Shown here piece after piece: positions 28,283-35,668 of a stretch of 42,665 nt of DNA. Source of the stretch: Methylobacterium sp. (GTDB taxonomy: Bacteria > Pseudomonadota > Alphaproteobacteria > Rhizobiales > Beijerinckiaceae); the NCBI GenBank assembly GCA_013823325.1, contig PNLY01000045.1, positions 1 through 42,665 on the forward strand. Direction: 5' to 3'. Every line of letters begins with the position of its first letter. Position 1 is the stretch's first letter. A program made the translations under genes and the position numbers. Below the pieces are notes generated by a model, which was not told where the DNA came from, did not search any database, and saw only the letters and a list, made by a program, of their open reading frames with translations.

Positions 28283-29486
28283 GCCTGCGTCCGATCCCTT
28301 CCGCCGCCGCGACACCGGTGGCGAAGCAGGCCTGCAGCAGATAGCCGCCCGTCGGCGCCTCCCAGTCGAGCATTTCGCCGGCTACAAATATGCCGGGCTG
28401 GCGCTTCAGCATGAAATCCGGATCGATCTCCCCGGCCCGGACACCGCCGGCGCTCGAGATGGCACGGGCGAGCGAGGCCATGCCGGTGAGGCGCAAGGGT
28501 GCGGCCTTGATCAGGGGCGCAAGCGCTTCAGGCTCGGCCGGAAGCGGTCCGCCCGCAGCCTCGCGCAGCACTGCCGCCGCCACCGGGGACAGCCCGGCCG
28601 CCTTGCGCAGGTGATTGCTCAGCGTTTCGCCCGGGCGGCGCTTGGCCAGCCGGGTAGCAAGCTCCGGCTCGGTTAGATCGGGGCGCAGATCGACCATTGG
28701 GATCGCCTCGCCCTCGCGGGCGATCGCCTCGCGCAGCGGGCCGGACAGCGCATAGACGGCGCCGCCCTCGATACCGCCGGCATCGATCATCGCCTCGCCG
28801 AGGACGCGCTGTCCGGCGAAGCTCAGCGCGATCCGCTTCAATGGTAAGCCGGCAAATTTATCGCGCATCAATGCCGACCAGGCGACGGTGAAGCCGGCAT
28901 TGGCCGGCCTCAGCGGCGCGATCGCGACGCCTTTCCGCTCCAGCAATTCGACCCAGGACCCATCCCCGCCAAGCCGCGGCCAGCTCGCGCCGCCGAGCGC
29001 CAGCAGCGTCGCGCGCGGTCTCGCGATCTCCTCGCCGCCACCGCGGACGGAGAACCGCAGCGCACCGCCTTCGTCCCATCCCGTCCAGAGCCGGCCCGCA
29101 TGCAGCCCCACGCCGAGCCCGTCGAGCCGTGCCAGCCAGGCGCGCAGCAGCGGCGAGGCTTTCATCGCTTTGGGGAAGACGCGCCCGCTCGACCCGACGA
29201 AGCTCTCCGCGCCGAGCCCGTCGGCCCAGTCGCGCAGCGCCTGCGGCGGGAAGGCGCGGATCGCCGGCTCAAGCCAAGGGCGGGCTTCGCCATAGCGGCC
29301 GAGCAGGGCGTCGAGCGGCTCGGAATGCGTCAGGTTGAGCCCGCCGCGGCCGGCGAGCAGGAACTTGCGCGCCGGCGAGGCCATCCGCTCGTAGATCGCG
29401 ACCTTGTGGCCGGCTAGCGCCAGCCTCTCGGCCGCGATCAGCCCGGCGGGGCCGGCGCCGATGATGGCGACGTCCGGTGCGCTCAA
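28266..29486 (-). CDS. BaiN/HI0933-like flavoprotein (TIGR03862 type)
   Basis: A 406-residue FAD-binding oxidoreductase of the HI0933 family. The dinucleotide motif [13 protein letters not shown] lies at residues 8-20, followed by [17 protein letters not shown] and, near the C-terminus, [20 protein letters not shown], the family's characteristic flavin site. Function in this subfamily is not established; some relatives act on bile-acid or unsaturated substrates. The start is a TTG at 29486 that overlaps the guaC stop codon, so it is probably translated by coupling to guaC. The end overlaps mutS by 17 bases. Confidence 0.88.
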   Translation of the reverse strand: MSAPDVAIIGAGPAGLIAAERLALAGHKVAIYERMASPARKFLLAGRGGLNLTHSEPLDALLGRYGEARPWLEPAIRAFPPQALRDWADGLGAESFVGSSGRVFPKAMKASPLLRAWLARLDGLGVGLHAGRLWTGWDEGGALRFSVRGGGEEIARPRATLLALGGASWPRLGGDGSWVELLERKGVAIAPLRPANAGFTVAWSALMRDKFAGLPLKRIALSFAGQRVLGEAMIDAGGIEGGAVYALSGPLREAIAREGEAIPMVDLRPDLTEPELATRLAKRRPGETLSNHLRKAAGLSPVAAAVLREAAGGPLPAEPEALAPLIKAAPLRLTGMASLARAISSAGGVRAGEIDPDFMLKRQPGIFVAGEMLDWEAPTGGYLLQACFATGVAAAEGIGRRLSSAA

Positions 29487-30526
29487 TTGCCGAACACGGT
29501 GTTGAGCTGGCTGCCGACCATGATGAAGGTGGTGCGCTTCGGCATCTCCTTGAGCCGGACCGCGCCGATATAGGTCATCGCCGAGCGCACCCCGCCCATG
29601 ATCTCCTGCATCGTGCCCTCGACCGGGCCGCGATAGGGCACCTCGACGGTCTTGCCCTCGGAGGCCCGGTATTTGGCGACGCCGCCGGAATATTTCTTCA
29701 TCGCCGTGTCCGAGGACATGCCGTAGAACACCATCGCGACCGGCACGGTCTCGCCGTCATGGGTCTCGTAGCGGATTTCGCCCTCGCATTCGTCATGGCC
29801 GGCGAGCATGCCGCCCATCATCACGAAGTCGGAGCCGCCGCCATAGGCCTTGGCGACATCGCCCGGCACGGTCAAACCGCCATCGCCGCAGACCAGGCCC
29901 TTCAGGCCATGGGCGGCGTCGGCGCATTCGATGATTGCCGAGAGCTGCGGATAGCCGACGCCGGTCATCTTGCGGGTGGTGCAGACCGAGCCCGGACCGA
30001 TGCCGACCTTGACGATATCCGCGCCGGCCAGGATCAGCGCCTCCGTCATGTCGCCGGTGACGACGTTGCCGGCCATGATCGCTGCGTTCGGGAAGGCCTC
30101 GCGCGTCGCCTTGACGGTGTCGACGAATTTTTCGGTGTAGCCATTGGCGACGTCGAGGCAGATCTTGTCGATCGGCGCCTTGGCATGCACCGCCTTGAGC
30201 TTGTCATGGTCGGAATCGGTGGTGCCCAGCGAATAGAAGGCGTTGGCCGATCCCTCCTCCTTGAAGAAGGCAATCAGCTCGTCGGCGTCGTAGTGCTTGT
30301 GCAGGGCGACCATGGCGCCGTGCTTCAAGAGCGCGCGTGCCATCGCCATGGTGCCGACCACGTCCATGTTCGCGGCGATCAGCGGAAAGCCGCTCCATTC
30401 GCGGCCGGTATGCGCGAAGCGGAAGCTCCGGTTGACGTCGACCTCGGCGCGGCTGCCGAGCGTCGAGCGCTTCGGCCGGATCAGCACGTCGCGGAAGTCG
30501 AGTTTCGGATCGTTCTCGATGCGCAT
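29483..30526 (-). CDS. guaC: GMP reductase
   Basis: GuaC reduces GMP to IMP with NADPH, returning guanine nucleotides to the common purine pool. From the ATG at 30526 the product is 347 residues, exactly the length of E. coli GuaC, and begins [11 protein letters not shown] as that enzyme does (MRIEEDLKLGF). The catalytic loop [15 protein letters not shown] has Cys182, and the nearby stretches LVCGDGGL and [11 protein letters not shown] bind the phosphate. No CBS domain is present, which separates it from IMP dehydrogenase. GGAGC is 8-9 bases upstream of the ATG; a TTG at 30532 is less likely. Confidence 0.95.
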   Translation of the reverse strand: MRIENDPKLDFRDVLIRPKRSTLGSRAEVDVNRSFRFAHTGREWSGFPLIAANMDVVGTMAMARALLKHGAMVALHKHYDADELIAFFKEEGSANAFYSLGTTDSDHDKLKAVHAKAPIDKICLDVANGYTEKFVDTVKATREAFPNAAIMAGNVVTGDMTEALILAGADIVKVGIGPGSVCTTRKMTGVGYPQLSAIIECADAAHGLKGLVCGDGGLTVPGDVAKAYGGGSDFVMMGGMLAGHDECEGEIRYETHDGETVPVAMVFYGMSSDTAMKKYSGGVAKYRASEGKTVEVPYRGPVEGTMQEIMGGVRSAMTYIGAVRLKEMPKRTTFIMVGSQLNTVFGN

Positions 30527-30650
30527 GATCAAAGCTCCGGCGGCTGGCGCAGGTCAAAAAAAGCGCACGCGGCGAAAGGGAGCGTGCCGGGATTCATAGC
30601 CGGTCGGGCCCTCCTGAGCAATGTGCCGGCCGCGGACGGGTTTCTCGCGG

Positions 30651-30680
30651 AAGAAACTTTAGCGACCTCTAAAGTTTCTT
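30651..30680. promoter_or_regulatory. Candidate ArsR operator: perfect 12-bp inverted repeat
   Basis: The arms AAGAAACTTTAG and CTAAAGTTTCTT are exact reverse complements, with a 6-base spacer. The site is AT-rich within GC-rich DNA and lies 35 bases upstream of the ArsR ATG, where an autorepressor of this family would bind. It is also 124 bases upstream of divergent guaC, so it might touch both promoters. Binding by the adjacent regulator is inferred. Confidence 0.75.
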
Positions 30681-30715
30681 CTGGACAGGAGGCGGGCGCC
30701 ACGATACTTAAGCTC

Positions 30716-31063
30716 ATGCTTCACCAACCGGACCAGCTCGATCTCATGTTCCAGGCGCTGGCGGACCCGAACCGCCGGCAAATGGTGCAGCGGCTCTGCG
30801 AGGGGCCGGCCAGCGTCAGCGAGCTCGCAGCGCCGCTTGCGATGACGCTGTCGGCGGTGGTGCAGCACCTCGCCGTTCTCGAAGGATCCGGGCTGGTGCG
30901 CACGCAGAAGATCGGGCGGGTCCGCACCTGCCAGCTCGACACCCAGGCGCTGCGGGCGGCGGAGCGCTGGATCAGCGAGCGCCGTGCCCTCTGGGAGCGA
31001 CGTTTCGACCGGCTCGGCGCTTTCCTCGCCGAGCAGGATCTGAAGGAAGGAGACGGAGCATGA
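30716..31063 (+). CDS. ArsR-family winged-helix regulator
   Basis: A 115-residue repressor. The core reads ALADPNRRQMVQRLCEGPAS (helices 1-2), VSELAAPLAMTLSAVVQHLAVLEG (helix-turn-helix) and a wing LVRTQKIGRVRTCQL. It lacks the metal-binding CVC of arsenic or cadmium sensors and is the type paired with SRPBCC/AHSA1 proteins in many bacteria. The chosen ATG at 30716 begins MLHQPDQLDLMFQ; the frame is open far upstream over guaC, which is not coding. The stop overlaps the next ATG by 4 bases. A perfect palindrome upstream is its likely operator. Confidence 0.9.
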   Translation: MLHQPDQLDLMFQALADPNRRQMVQRLCEGPASVSELAAPLAMTLSAVVQHLAVLEGSGLVRTQKIGRVRTCQLDTQALRAAERWISERRALWERRFDRLGAFLAEQDLKEGDGA

Positions 31064-31533
31064 GCGAGCGGACGGCCGTCCACGCCGATTTCACCATCGA
31101 GCGCCGCTACGGAACGAGCCCGGCGCGAGTCTTCGCCGCCTTTGCCGATCCGGTCGCAAAAAGGCGCTGGTCGACCTGCCATGACGAGGGCGGGCTCGGC
31201 GAGTACACCCTCGATTTCCGCGAGGGCGGCTTCGAGACGATGCGGGGCGCCCCAGGGCCGGATGGCATCTATGCGATGCGGGCGATCTATCACGAGATCG
31301 TGCCGCATGAGCGCCTCGTCTATTCCTACGAGATGTTTCGCAACGAACTGCGCCTCTCGGTCTCGCTGGCGACGCTGGAATTCCGCGGCGAGGGCGCTGG
31401 CACCCGCCTCGTCTTCACCGAGCAGGCCGTCTTCCTCGACGGCCATGACAATCCGCAGATGCGTGAGCAGGGCACCGGTATCGGCTTCGACCGGCTCGCT
31501 GAGGAATTGGCGCGGCAAGCCACCCCCTCCTGA
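31060..31533 (+). CDS. SRPBCC (AHSA1-like) domain protein, first copy
   Basis: A 157-residue single-domain protein of the START/Bet v 1 superfamily, close to the AHSA1/YndB type that binds hydrophobic ligands in a deep cavity. It starts HADFTIERRYGTSPARVFAA and ends with GTRLVFTEQAVFLDG, as in that family. The ATG at 31060 overlaps the ArsR stop codon, so the two are translated together. In similar pairs the SRPBCC protein may sense or sequester the inducing compound; that is a family-based guess. A second, related copy lies after the GST gene. Confidence 0.88.
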   Translation: MSERTAVHADFTIERRYGTSPARVFAAFADPVAKRRWSTCHDEGGLGEYTLDFREGGFETMRGAPGPDGIYAMRAIYHEIVPHERLVYSYEMFRNELRLSVSLATLEFRGEGAGTRLVFTEQAVFLDGHDNPQMREQGTGIGFDRLAEELARQATPS

Positions 31534-31593
31534 CGTTTCCATCAGCTTTGATCTTTTCAACCCGCGCCACCCTGGGCGCAGGAAGGACCAGTC

Positions 31594-32262
31594 ATGTCTT
31601 TGACGCTCTATTTCCACCCGCTCTCCTGCTACTGCCAGAAGGTGCTGGTGGCGCTCTATGAGAACGGCACGCCGTTCACGCCGAAGTTGGTCAATCTCGG
31701 CGATCCCGGTGAGCGCGCCGACTTCCTCGCGCTCTGGCCGATGGGCAAGTTCCCGCTGCTGGCAGACGGCGCGCGGCTGGTGCCCGAGAGCAGCGTCATC
31801 ATCGAATATCTCGCTCTGCACCGTGCCGGCCCGGAGGCGTTGCTGCCGGAGAATCCGGTCGCGGCGCTCGACATCCGCCGGCTCGACCGCTTCTTCGACC
31901 TCTATGTGACCAGTCCGATGCAGAAGATCGTGCTCGACCGCATCCGGCCCGCCGAGAGCAAGGATCCGCTCGGTGTCGATGAGGCGAAGGAGATGCTGAA
32001 GCGCGCCTATGGCGTGTTGGAGGCCGAGCTGGGTGATCGAAGCTGGTCCGCCGGCGAGCGCTTCACCATGGCCGACTGCTCGGCCGCGCCGGCCCTGTTC
32101 TATGCCGAGCGTTGTGTCTCCTTCCAGAGCAGCTATCCGCGCCTCGCTGCCTATTTCGAGCGCCTGCGGACAAGGCCTTCCTTTGCTCGCGTATTGGCCG
32201 AGGCCGAGCCCTTTTTCCAGTTCTTCCCGCGCAATCCCGGCGATGCCGAGCTCTCCCGCTAG
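31594..32262 (+). CDS. Glutathione S-transferase family protein
   Basis: A 222-residue cytosolic GST. The N-terminal thioredoxin-like domain has LYFHPLSCYCQKV with Ser and Cys candidates for thiol activation, the cis-Pro region GKFPLL, and VPESSVIIEYL, which binds the gamma-glutamyl group of glutathione. The C-terminal helical domain contains RFTMADCSAAPALFYAE, the usual N-capping box. The ATG at 31594 has GGAAGGA upstream. Sitting between two SRPBCC genes under an ArsR regulator, it may detoxify a hydrophobic electrophile; gshB in the same window supplies its cofactor. The substrate is not known. Confidence 0.92.
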   Translation: MSLTLYFHPLSCYCQKVLVALYENGTPFTPKLVNLGDPGERADFLALWPMGKFPLLADGARLVPESSVIIEYLALHRAGPEALLPENPVAALDIRRLDRFFDLYVTSPMQKIVLDRIRPAESKDPLGVDEAKEMLKRAYGVLEAELGDRSWSAGERFTMADCSAAPALFYAERCVSFQSSYPRLAAYFERLRTRPSFARVLAEAEPFFQFFPRNPGDAELSR

Positions 32263-32303
32263 GCCGGCCGCGTCACTCTCACGATCACTGAAAGGAAACG
32301 ATC

Positions 32304-32780
32304 ATGACTGCCAATCCCGTCGTCCATGCCAGCTTCACCATCGAGCGCACCTATGCCGCATCCCCGGCCCGTGTCTTCGCGGCCTTTTCCGATCCCTCCC
32401 AGAAGCGCCGCTGGTTCGCCGAGGGCGAGGGCTGGGAGGTCGAGCAGTTCGATGTCGATTTCCGCGTCGGCGGCCATGAGCGCAGCCGCTTCCGCTTCCA
32501 GGGCGGCCCGCCGATCACCAATGACAGCGTCTATCAGGTGATCCAGCCGAACGAGCGCATCATCCTCGCCTACACCATGACGATCGACGGCACACCGCTC
32601 TCGGGCTCGCTGCTGACCATGGAATTCGTGCCCGAGGGCACCGGCACGAGGTTCGTCTTCACCGAGCAGGGCGCCTATCTCGACGGCAAGGATGCTCCGA
32701 TCCAGCGCGAAGAAGGCTCGCGCGAATTGCTCGAGGCGCTGGCGAAGCTGCTCGGCGAGCCGGCGGACGCGGCGGTATGA
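32304..32780 (+). CDS. SRPBCC (AHSA1-like) domain protein, second copy
   Basis: A 158-residue SRPBCC protein related to the copy at 31060: both share a HAxFTIER start, the stretch SPARVFAAFxDP, then KRRW, and a GTRxVFTEQ segment near the end. The pocket-lining middle part differs, which suggests duplication followed by divergence toward another ligand. The ATG at 32304 has a good GAAAGGAAA site. It closes the ArsR-SRPBCC-GST-SRPBCC operon; the gap to the GST gene is 41 bases. Confidence 0.88.
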   Translation: MTANPVVHASFTIERTYAASPARVFAAFSDPSQKRRWFAEGEGWEVEQFDVDFRVGGHERSRFRFQGGPPITNDSVYQVIQPNERIILAYTMTIDGTPLSGSLLTMEFVPEGTGTRFVFTEQGAYLDGKDAPIQREEGSRELLEALAKLLGEPADAAV

Positions 32781-32789
32781 GGCGGTGCA

Positions 32790-32819
32790 GGCTGAATGGA
32801 GCGCCGACTTCATTCAGCC
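32790..32819. repeat. 9-bp inverted repeat after the SRPBCC/GST operon
   Basis: GGCTGAATG and CATTCAGCC are exact reverse complements separated by 12 bases, starting 9 bases after the SRPBCC stop. There is no T-run, so this is either a weak transcription end or an operator for the ABC transporter gene that starts at 32924. Nothing else was recognised in this 143-base gap apart from a small GCCGG/CCGGC hairpin near 32835. Confidence 0.5.
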
Positions 32820-32923
32820 GCAGTTCATCCCCGGCCGGCTAACCGGCATGCTGGCGGCATCTGAACCGGGAAAACCCGGCTGGTGCCGCTTCCGATGCCG
32901 CGATCCGGGGGGATCACTCGACT

Positions 32924-34714
32924 GTGCTGAAGGCCGTCGATCCGAACACCGTGCCTGCCGGCCCGCCATCCGACTGGCAGGTCACAAAAAGCTTCGCCCG
33001 CCTCACCGGCGGCTTCTGGCGCGGCGGCACCGCCGGCCGGGCCTGGCTCTGGTCGCTGACGCTGGCGAGCGCGATCATCCTCTCCGTCTTCGCCAACGTC
33101 ACCGTCAACCGCTGGAACGGCTGGTTCTTCGATGCGCTCGAGAAGAAGGACGGCGAGAGCGCGCTGATCGCCATGGCGGTCTTCCCCGTGCTGGTGCTGA
33201 TCGCGGCGGGCCTCGGCGTCATCATCCTGATCTCGCGCGAGACATTCCAGGTCCATTGGCGCGCCTATGTCACCGGAAAGCTCGCCGATGGCTGGATCGG
33301 CGAGCGCCGCTTCTACCGCCTCGGCCTCTCCGGCTACGAGCCGGCCAATCCCGAATACCGCATCGCCGACGATGTCCGCTGGGCCACCGAGCCGGTGGTC
33401 GATTTCGCCATCGGCCTGCTCTCGGCCGTCATCACCGCGATCACCTTCATCGGCATCCTCTGGTCGATCGGCGGCTCGCTCAGCGTCGAGGCCCATGGCG
33501 TCCCCTTCGAGATCCCGGCCTATATGGTCCTGGCGGCGATCATCTACGCGGTGCTGGTCTCCGGCCTGATCACCTGGGTCGGCCGGCCGCTGCCGCGCCT
33601 GATCGCCGCGCGCAACGAGGGCGAGGCGCGCCTGCGCTTCTCGCTGATGCGCATCCGCGACCATGGCGAGACGATCGCGCTCTCGCGCGCCGAGACCGGC
33701 GAGCGCCGCGCCGTCGCCGCGACCTACGACACGCTGGTCACGCGCTGGCTCGCGATGATCCGCCAGCGCGGGCGGCTGACCTGGATCACCAATGGCAGCG
33801 GCGCGCTCGTGCCGGTGGTGCCGCTGCTGCTGGCGGCGCCGAAATACCTCTCCGGCGAGATGTCGCTCGGCGATGTCGTCCAGGTCGCCGCCGCCTTCGT
33901 CGCCGTGCAGAACGCCTTCAACTGGGTGCTCGACAACTTCATGCGCATCGCCGAATGGCTGGCTTCGGCCCGGCGGGTCGACGAACTCGCCGTCGCGCTC
34001 GGCGCGATCGAGGCTGGCGCGGCCGAGAGCGACATTGCCGTCCTCGCCAGCGAAGACGGGGGCCTGCGGCTGGACGACCTGACTCTGACCGATCGCGACG
34101 GCCGCACCTTGCTTGCCGATGTCTCGACGGCGCTGCCGGCTGGCGCGACGCTGCACGTCGCCGGCGAGATGGGGCATGGTAAGGCCGCCCTGATCCAGGC
34201 CGTCGCAGGGCTCTGGCCCTGGGGGCGCGGCGCGGTGGCGCTGCCGGACGGCGCACGCATCGCCGTGTTGCCGCAGCATCTGCACCTGTCGGAGGGTAGC
34301 CTGCGGGCTGTGCTCGATCCGCTCGGCGACCACGGCACCGTGCAGGCGGAGGCCGTCTTGCGGCAATACGGCCTGCCCGGCCTCGTGCCTCAGCTGGATG
34401 TGTCACGCGACTGGGACAAGGCGCTGACCACCGGTGACCGCCAGCGCCTCGCTCTGGCGCGGGCCGAACTCGCTAAGCCCGATATCCTCGTGCTCGACGA
34501 AGCCACGAGCGGGCTCGAGATCGAAGCGGCGCTCGAACTGCTCTCCCGGCTGCGGGTGGCGCGGCCGCAGGCGGTGATGCTGCTGATCGGCCAGAGCCCC
34601 GGCTTCAGCGAGGCGGCCGACCATCACCTCACCATGCGCCGCGCCGGCGGGGTTGCCCGCATCGCCGCGTCCGACATGCCGCGCCCGGCGACATGGGTCG
34701 AGGTCGGCGGCTGA
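32924..34714 (+). CDS. YddA/SbmA-type ABC transporter with degenerate Walker A
   Basis: A 596-residue fused membrane and ATPase half-transporter of the ABC_membrane_2/SbmA-BacA type. Residues 40-320 have about six membrane segments with the family stretch FQVHWRAYVTGKLADGWIGE. The ATPase (about 370-596) ends with a normal Walker B (ILVLDEAT) and a slightly changed signature, LTTGDRQR (about 501-508). Walker A reads GEMGHGKAA: Lys420 is present but the Mg-binding Ser/Thr is Ala421. The start is a GTG at 32924. Relatives import peptides, B12 or are involved in peptide sensitivity; the substrate here is unknown. It is 63 bases upstream of an unrecognised gene. Confidence 0.87.
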   Translation: MLKAVDPNTVPAGPPSDWQVTKSFARLTGGFWRGGTAGRAWLWSLTLASAIILSVFANVTVNRWNGWFFDALEKKDGESALIAMAVFPVLVLIAAGLGVIILISRETFQVHWRAYVTGKLADGWIGERRFYRLGLSGYEPANPEYRIADDVRWATEPVVDFAIGLLSAVITAITFIGILWSIGGSLSVEAHGVPFEIPAYMVLAAIIYAVLVSGLITWVGRPLPRLIAARNEGEARLRFSLMRIRDHGETIALSRAETGERRAVAATYDTLVTRWLAMIRQRGRLTWITNGSGALVPVVPLLLAAPKYLSGEMSLGDVVQVAAAFVAVQNAFNWVLDNFMRIAEWLASARRVDELAVALGAIEAGAAESDIAVLASEDGGLRLDDLTLTDRDGRTLLADVSTALPAGATLHVAGEMGHGKAALIQAVAGLWPWGRGAVALPDGARIAVLPQHLHLSEGSLRAVLDPLGDHGTVQAEAVLRQYGLPGLVPQLDVSRDWDKALTTGDRQRLALARAELAKPDILVLDEATSGLEIEAALELLSRLRVARPQAVMLLIGQSPGFSEAADHHLTMRRAGGVARIAASDMPRPATWVEVGG

Positions 34715-34777
34715 CGGTCAAACCAATCCACTCATCCGCGCCGGCCGGCCGGCCTTTTCCGAAACGGAGTCAAACGC

Positions 34778-35341
34778 ATGCTGAACATCTGGGACGTCTA
34801 TTGGGGCCTGCGGGTCGAGCAGTGCCCCTGCGACGTGCATTTCGTCGAATGGCTGGAAGAGCAGGGCCTAACGGGCAAGCGCATCTATCATTTCGGTACC
34901 GGCGGCCATCACTATGTCGGCATCCGCTGCGCCGAGCCGGAGCTGGACAGCACCGTGCTCGGGATCACAGCTTCGCCCAAGGAGTACGAGGCCTTCGTCA
35001 AGCTCGCGATCGACAATCCGACGATCACCAAGAGCTACAGCGCCTATTTCGGCGACATCTACACCAGCAATGCCCGGCTGCTGCCGCGCTTCGACATCGT
35101 CACGCTGTTCCACTCCTGCGAGTTCCGCAGCGAGAAGAACGACGCCTATGGCGCGCTGACAGATCTCGAGGTGATGCAGCTCTTCACCGACCAGACCGAT
35201 GCCGGCGGCCATATCCTGTTCTATACCGGCTCCTTCGCCTATGAGGCGGCCAAGCCGATCATCGAGGACTGGGCCAGGTCGCGCCCGGTCGAGGAGATCG
35301 GCGAGTTCAAGACGCTCCGGGTCTTCCGCAAGACCGCCTGA
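34778..35341 (+). CDS. Hypothetical protein, possibly methyltransferase-like fold
   Basis: A 187-residue soluble protein I do not recognise. It starts MLNIWDVYWGLRVEQCPCDV. The stretch KRIYHFGTGGHHYVGI (about 34-49) looks like the first strand and Gly-rich loop of a Rossmann or SAM-methyltransferase fold, with later strands at LGITASPKEY, FDIVTLFHSC and ILFYTGSF in the expected order. Cys residues near 16 and 18 and FHSCEF are notable. There is no signal peptide or membrane segment. The ATG at 34778 has a GGAG site upstream. It follows the ABC transporter by 63 bases on the same strand, so co-expression is likely. A methyltransferase activity is only a possibility. Confidence 0.7.
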   Translation: MLNIWDVYWGLRVEQCPCDVHFVEWLEEQGLTGKRIYHFGTGGHHYVGIRCAEPELDSTVLGITASPKEYEAFVKLAIDNPTITKSYSAYFGDIYTSNARLLPRFDIVTLFHSCEFRSEKNDAYGALTDLEVMQLFTDQTDAGGHILFYTGSFAYEAAKPIIEDWARSRPVEEIGEFKTLRVFRKTA

Positions 35342-35410
35342 AGCGGTTGCGCCGGTCGCTGAACGGCGCTAATTCCGTCCCATCGCCCCATACCAACCAA
35401 GGAGGGCTGC

Positions 35411-35482
35411 GTGATCACGTTCTTTCGTCACCATCGTCAGCGCGGCCCCGTCCAGGCCCTGCAAGCCAGCTTGCAGGGCTGA
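35411..35482 (+). CDS. 23-codon leader peptide upstream of the ABC-F gene
   Basis: A short ORF in the 327-base gap before the ABC-F gene. It has the best ribosome binding site in this part of the window: AAGGAGG (35399-35405) 5 bases before a GTG, running 23 codons to TGA at 35480. The peptide starts MITFF, is rich in basic residues (RHHRQRG) and includes an R-Q-R motif, the +x+ pattern linked to macrolide-dependent stalling in erm leader peptides. Its last third lies inside a strong hairpin. Position, strong SD and RNA structure argue that it is a real regulatory leader. It is too short to be proved from sequence alone. Confidence 0.6.
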   Translation: MITFFRHHRQRGPVQALQASLQG

Positions 35483-35533
35483 CCGCACAGGCGTTTCCTC
35501 AGGTTATCGTCCAGGTCTGCCCTTCGTGAGGGC
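35456..35533 (+). promoter_or_regulatory. Candidate attenuator: mutually exclusive hairpins
   Basis: Four segments can pair in competing ways. Segment 1 (35456-35466, GCCCTGCAAGC) pairs perfectly with segment 2 (35469-35479, GCTTGCAGGGC). Segment 2 with its 3' flank (35475-35484, AGGGCTGACC) can instead pair with segment 3 (35514-35523, GGTCTGCCCT) over 9 of 10 positions. Segment 3 can also pair with segment 4 (35529-35533, AGGGC). Segments 1 and 2 lie within the leader ORF, so a stalled ribosome would change the fold. No T-run follows 3:4, so any control would be by Rho or by translation. A further hairpin (CGGGG / CCCCG, 35611-35627) lies before the ABC-F start. Confidence 0.5.
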
Positions 35534-35668
35534 GTAGCGTCTTCGAGCCCGGAGCTCGGTCAGCTGCGTCCATCCCCTCATCGAGCCAGGCGTTCCGCAT
35601 TCGTAGTGCTCGGGGCAAGGACCCCCGGCCGAATGACGGCGCGCGGCTCGGGCAGTTCCGAGACGACC

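Noticed and set aside
29477..30715. Long plus-strand extension of the ArsR frame across guaC
   Set aside because: It is antisense to guaC, which has the exact family length and motifs. The ArsR domain begins near the ATG at 30716.
35519..35540. Hairpin GCCCT / AGGGC as a classic rho-independent attenuator
   Set aside because: The stem is only 5 bp and no T-run follows (the next bases are GTAGCGTC). It may still act in a Rho-dependent or translational way, so it is kept only as part of the candidate attenuator.
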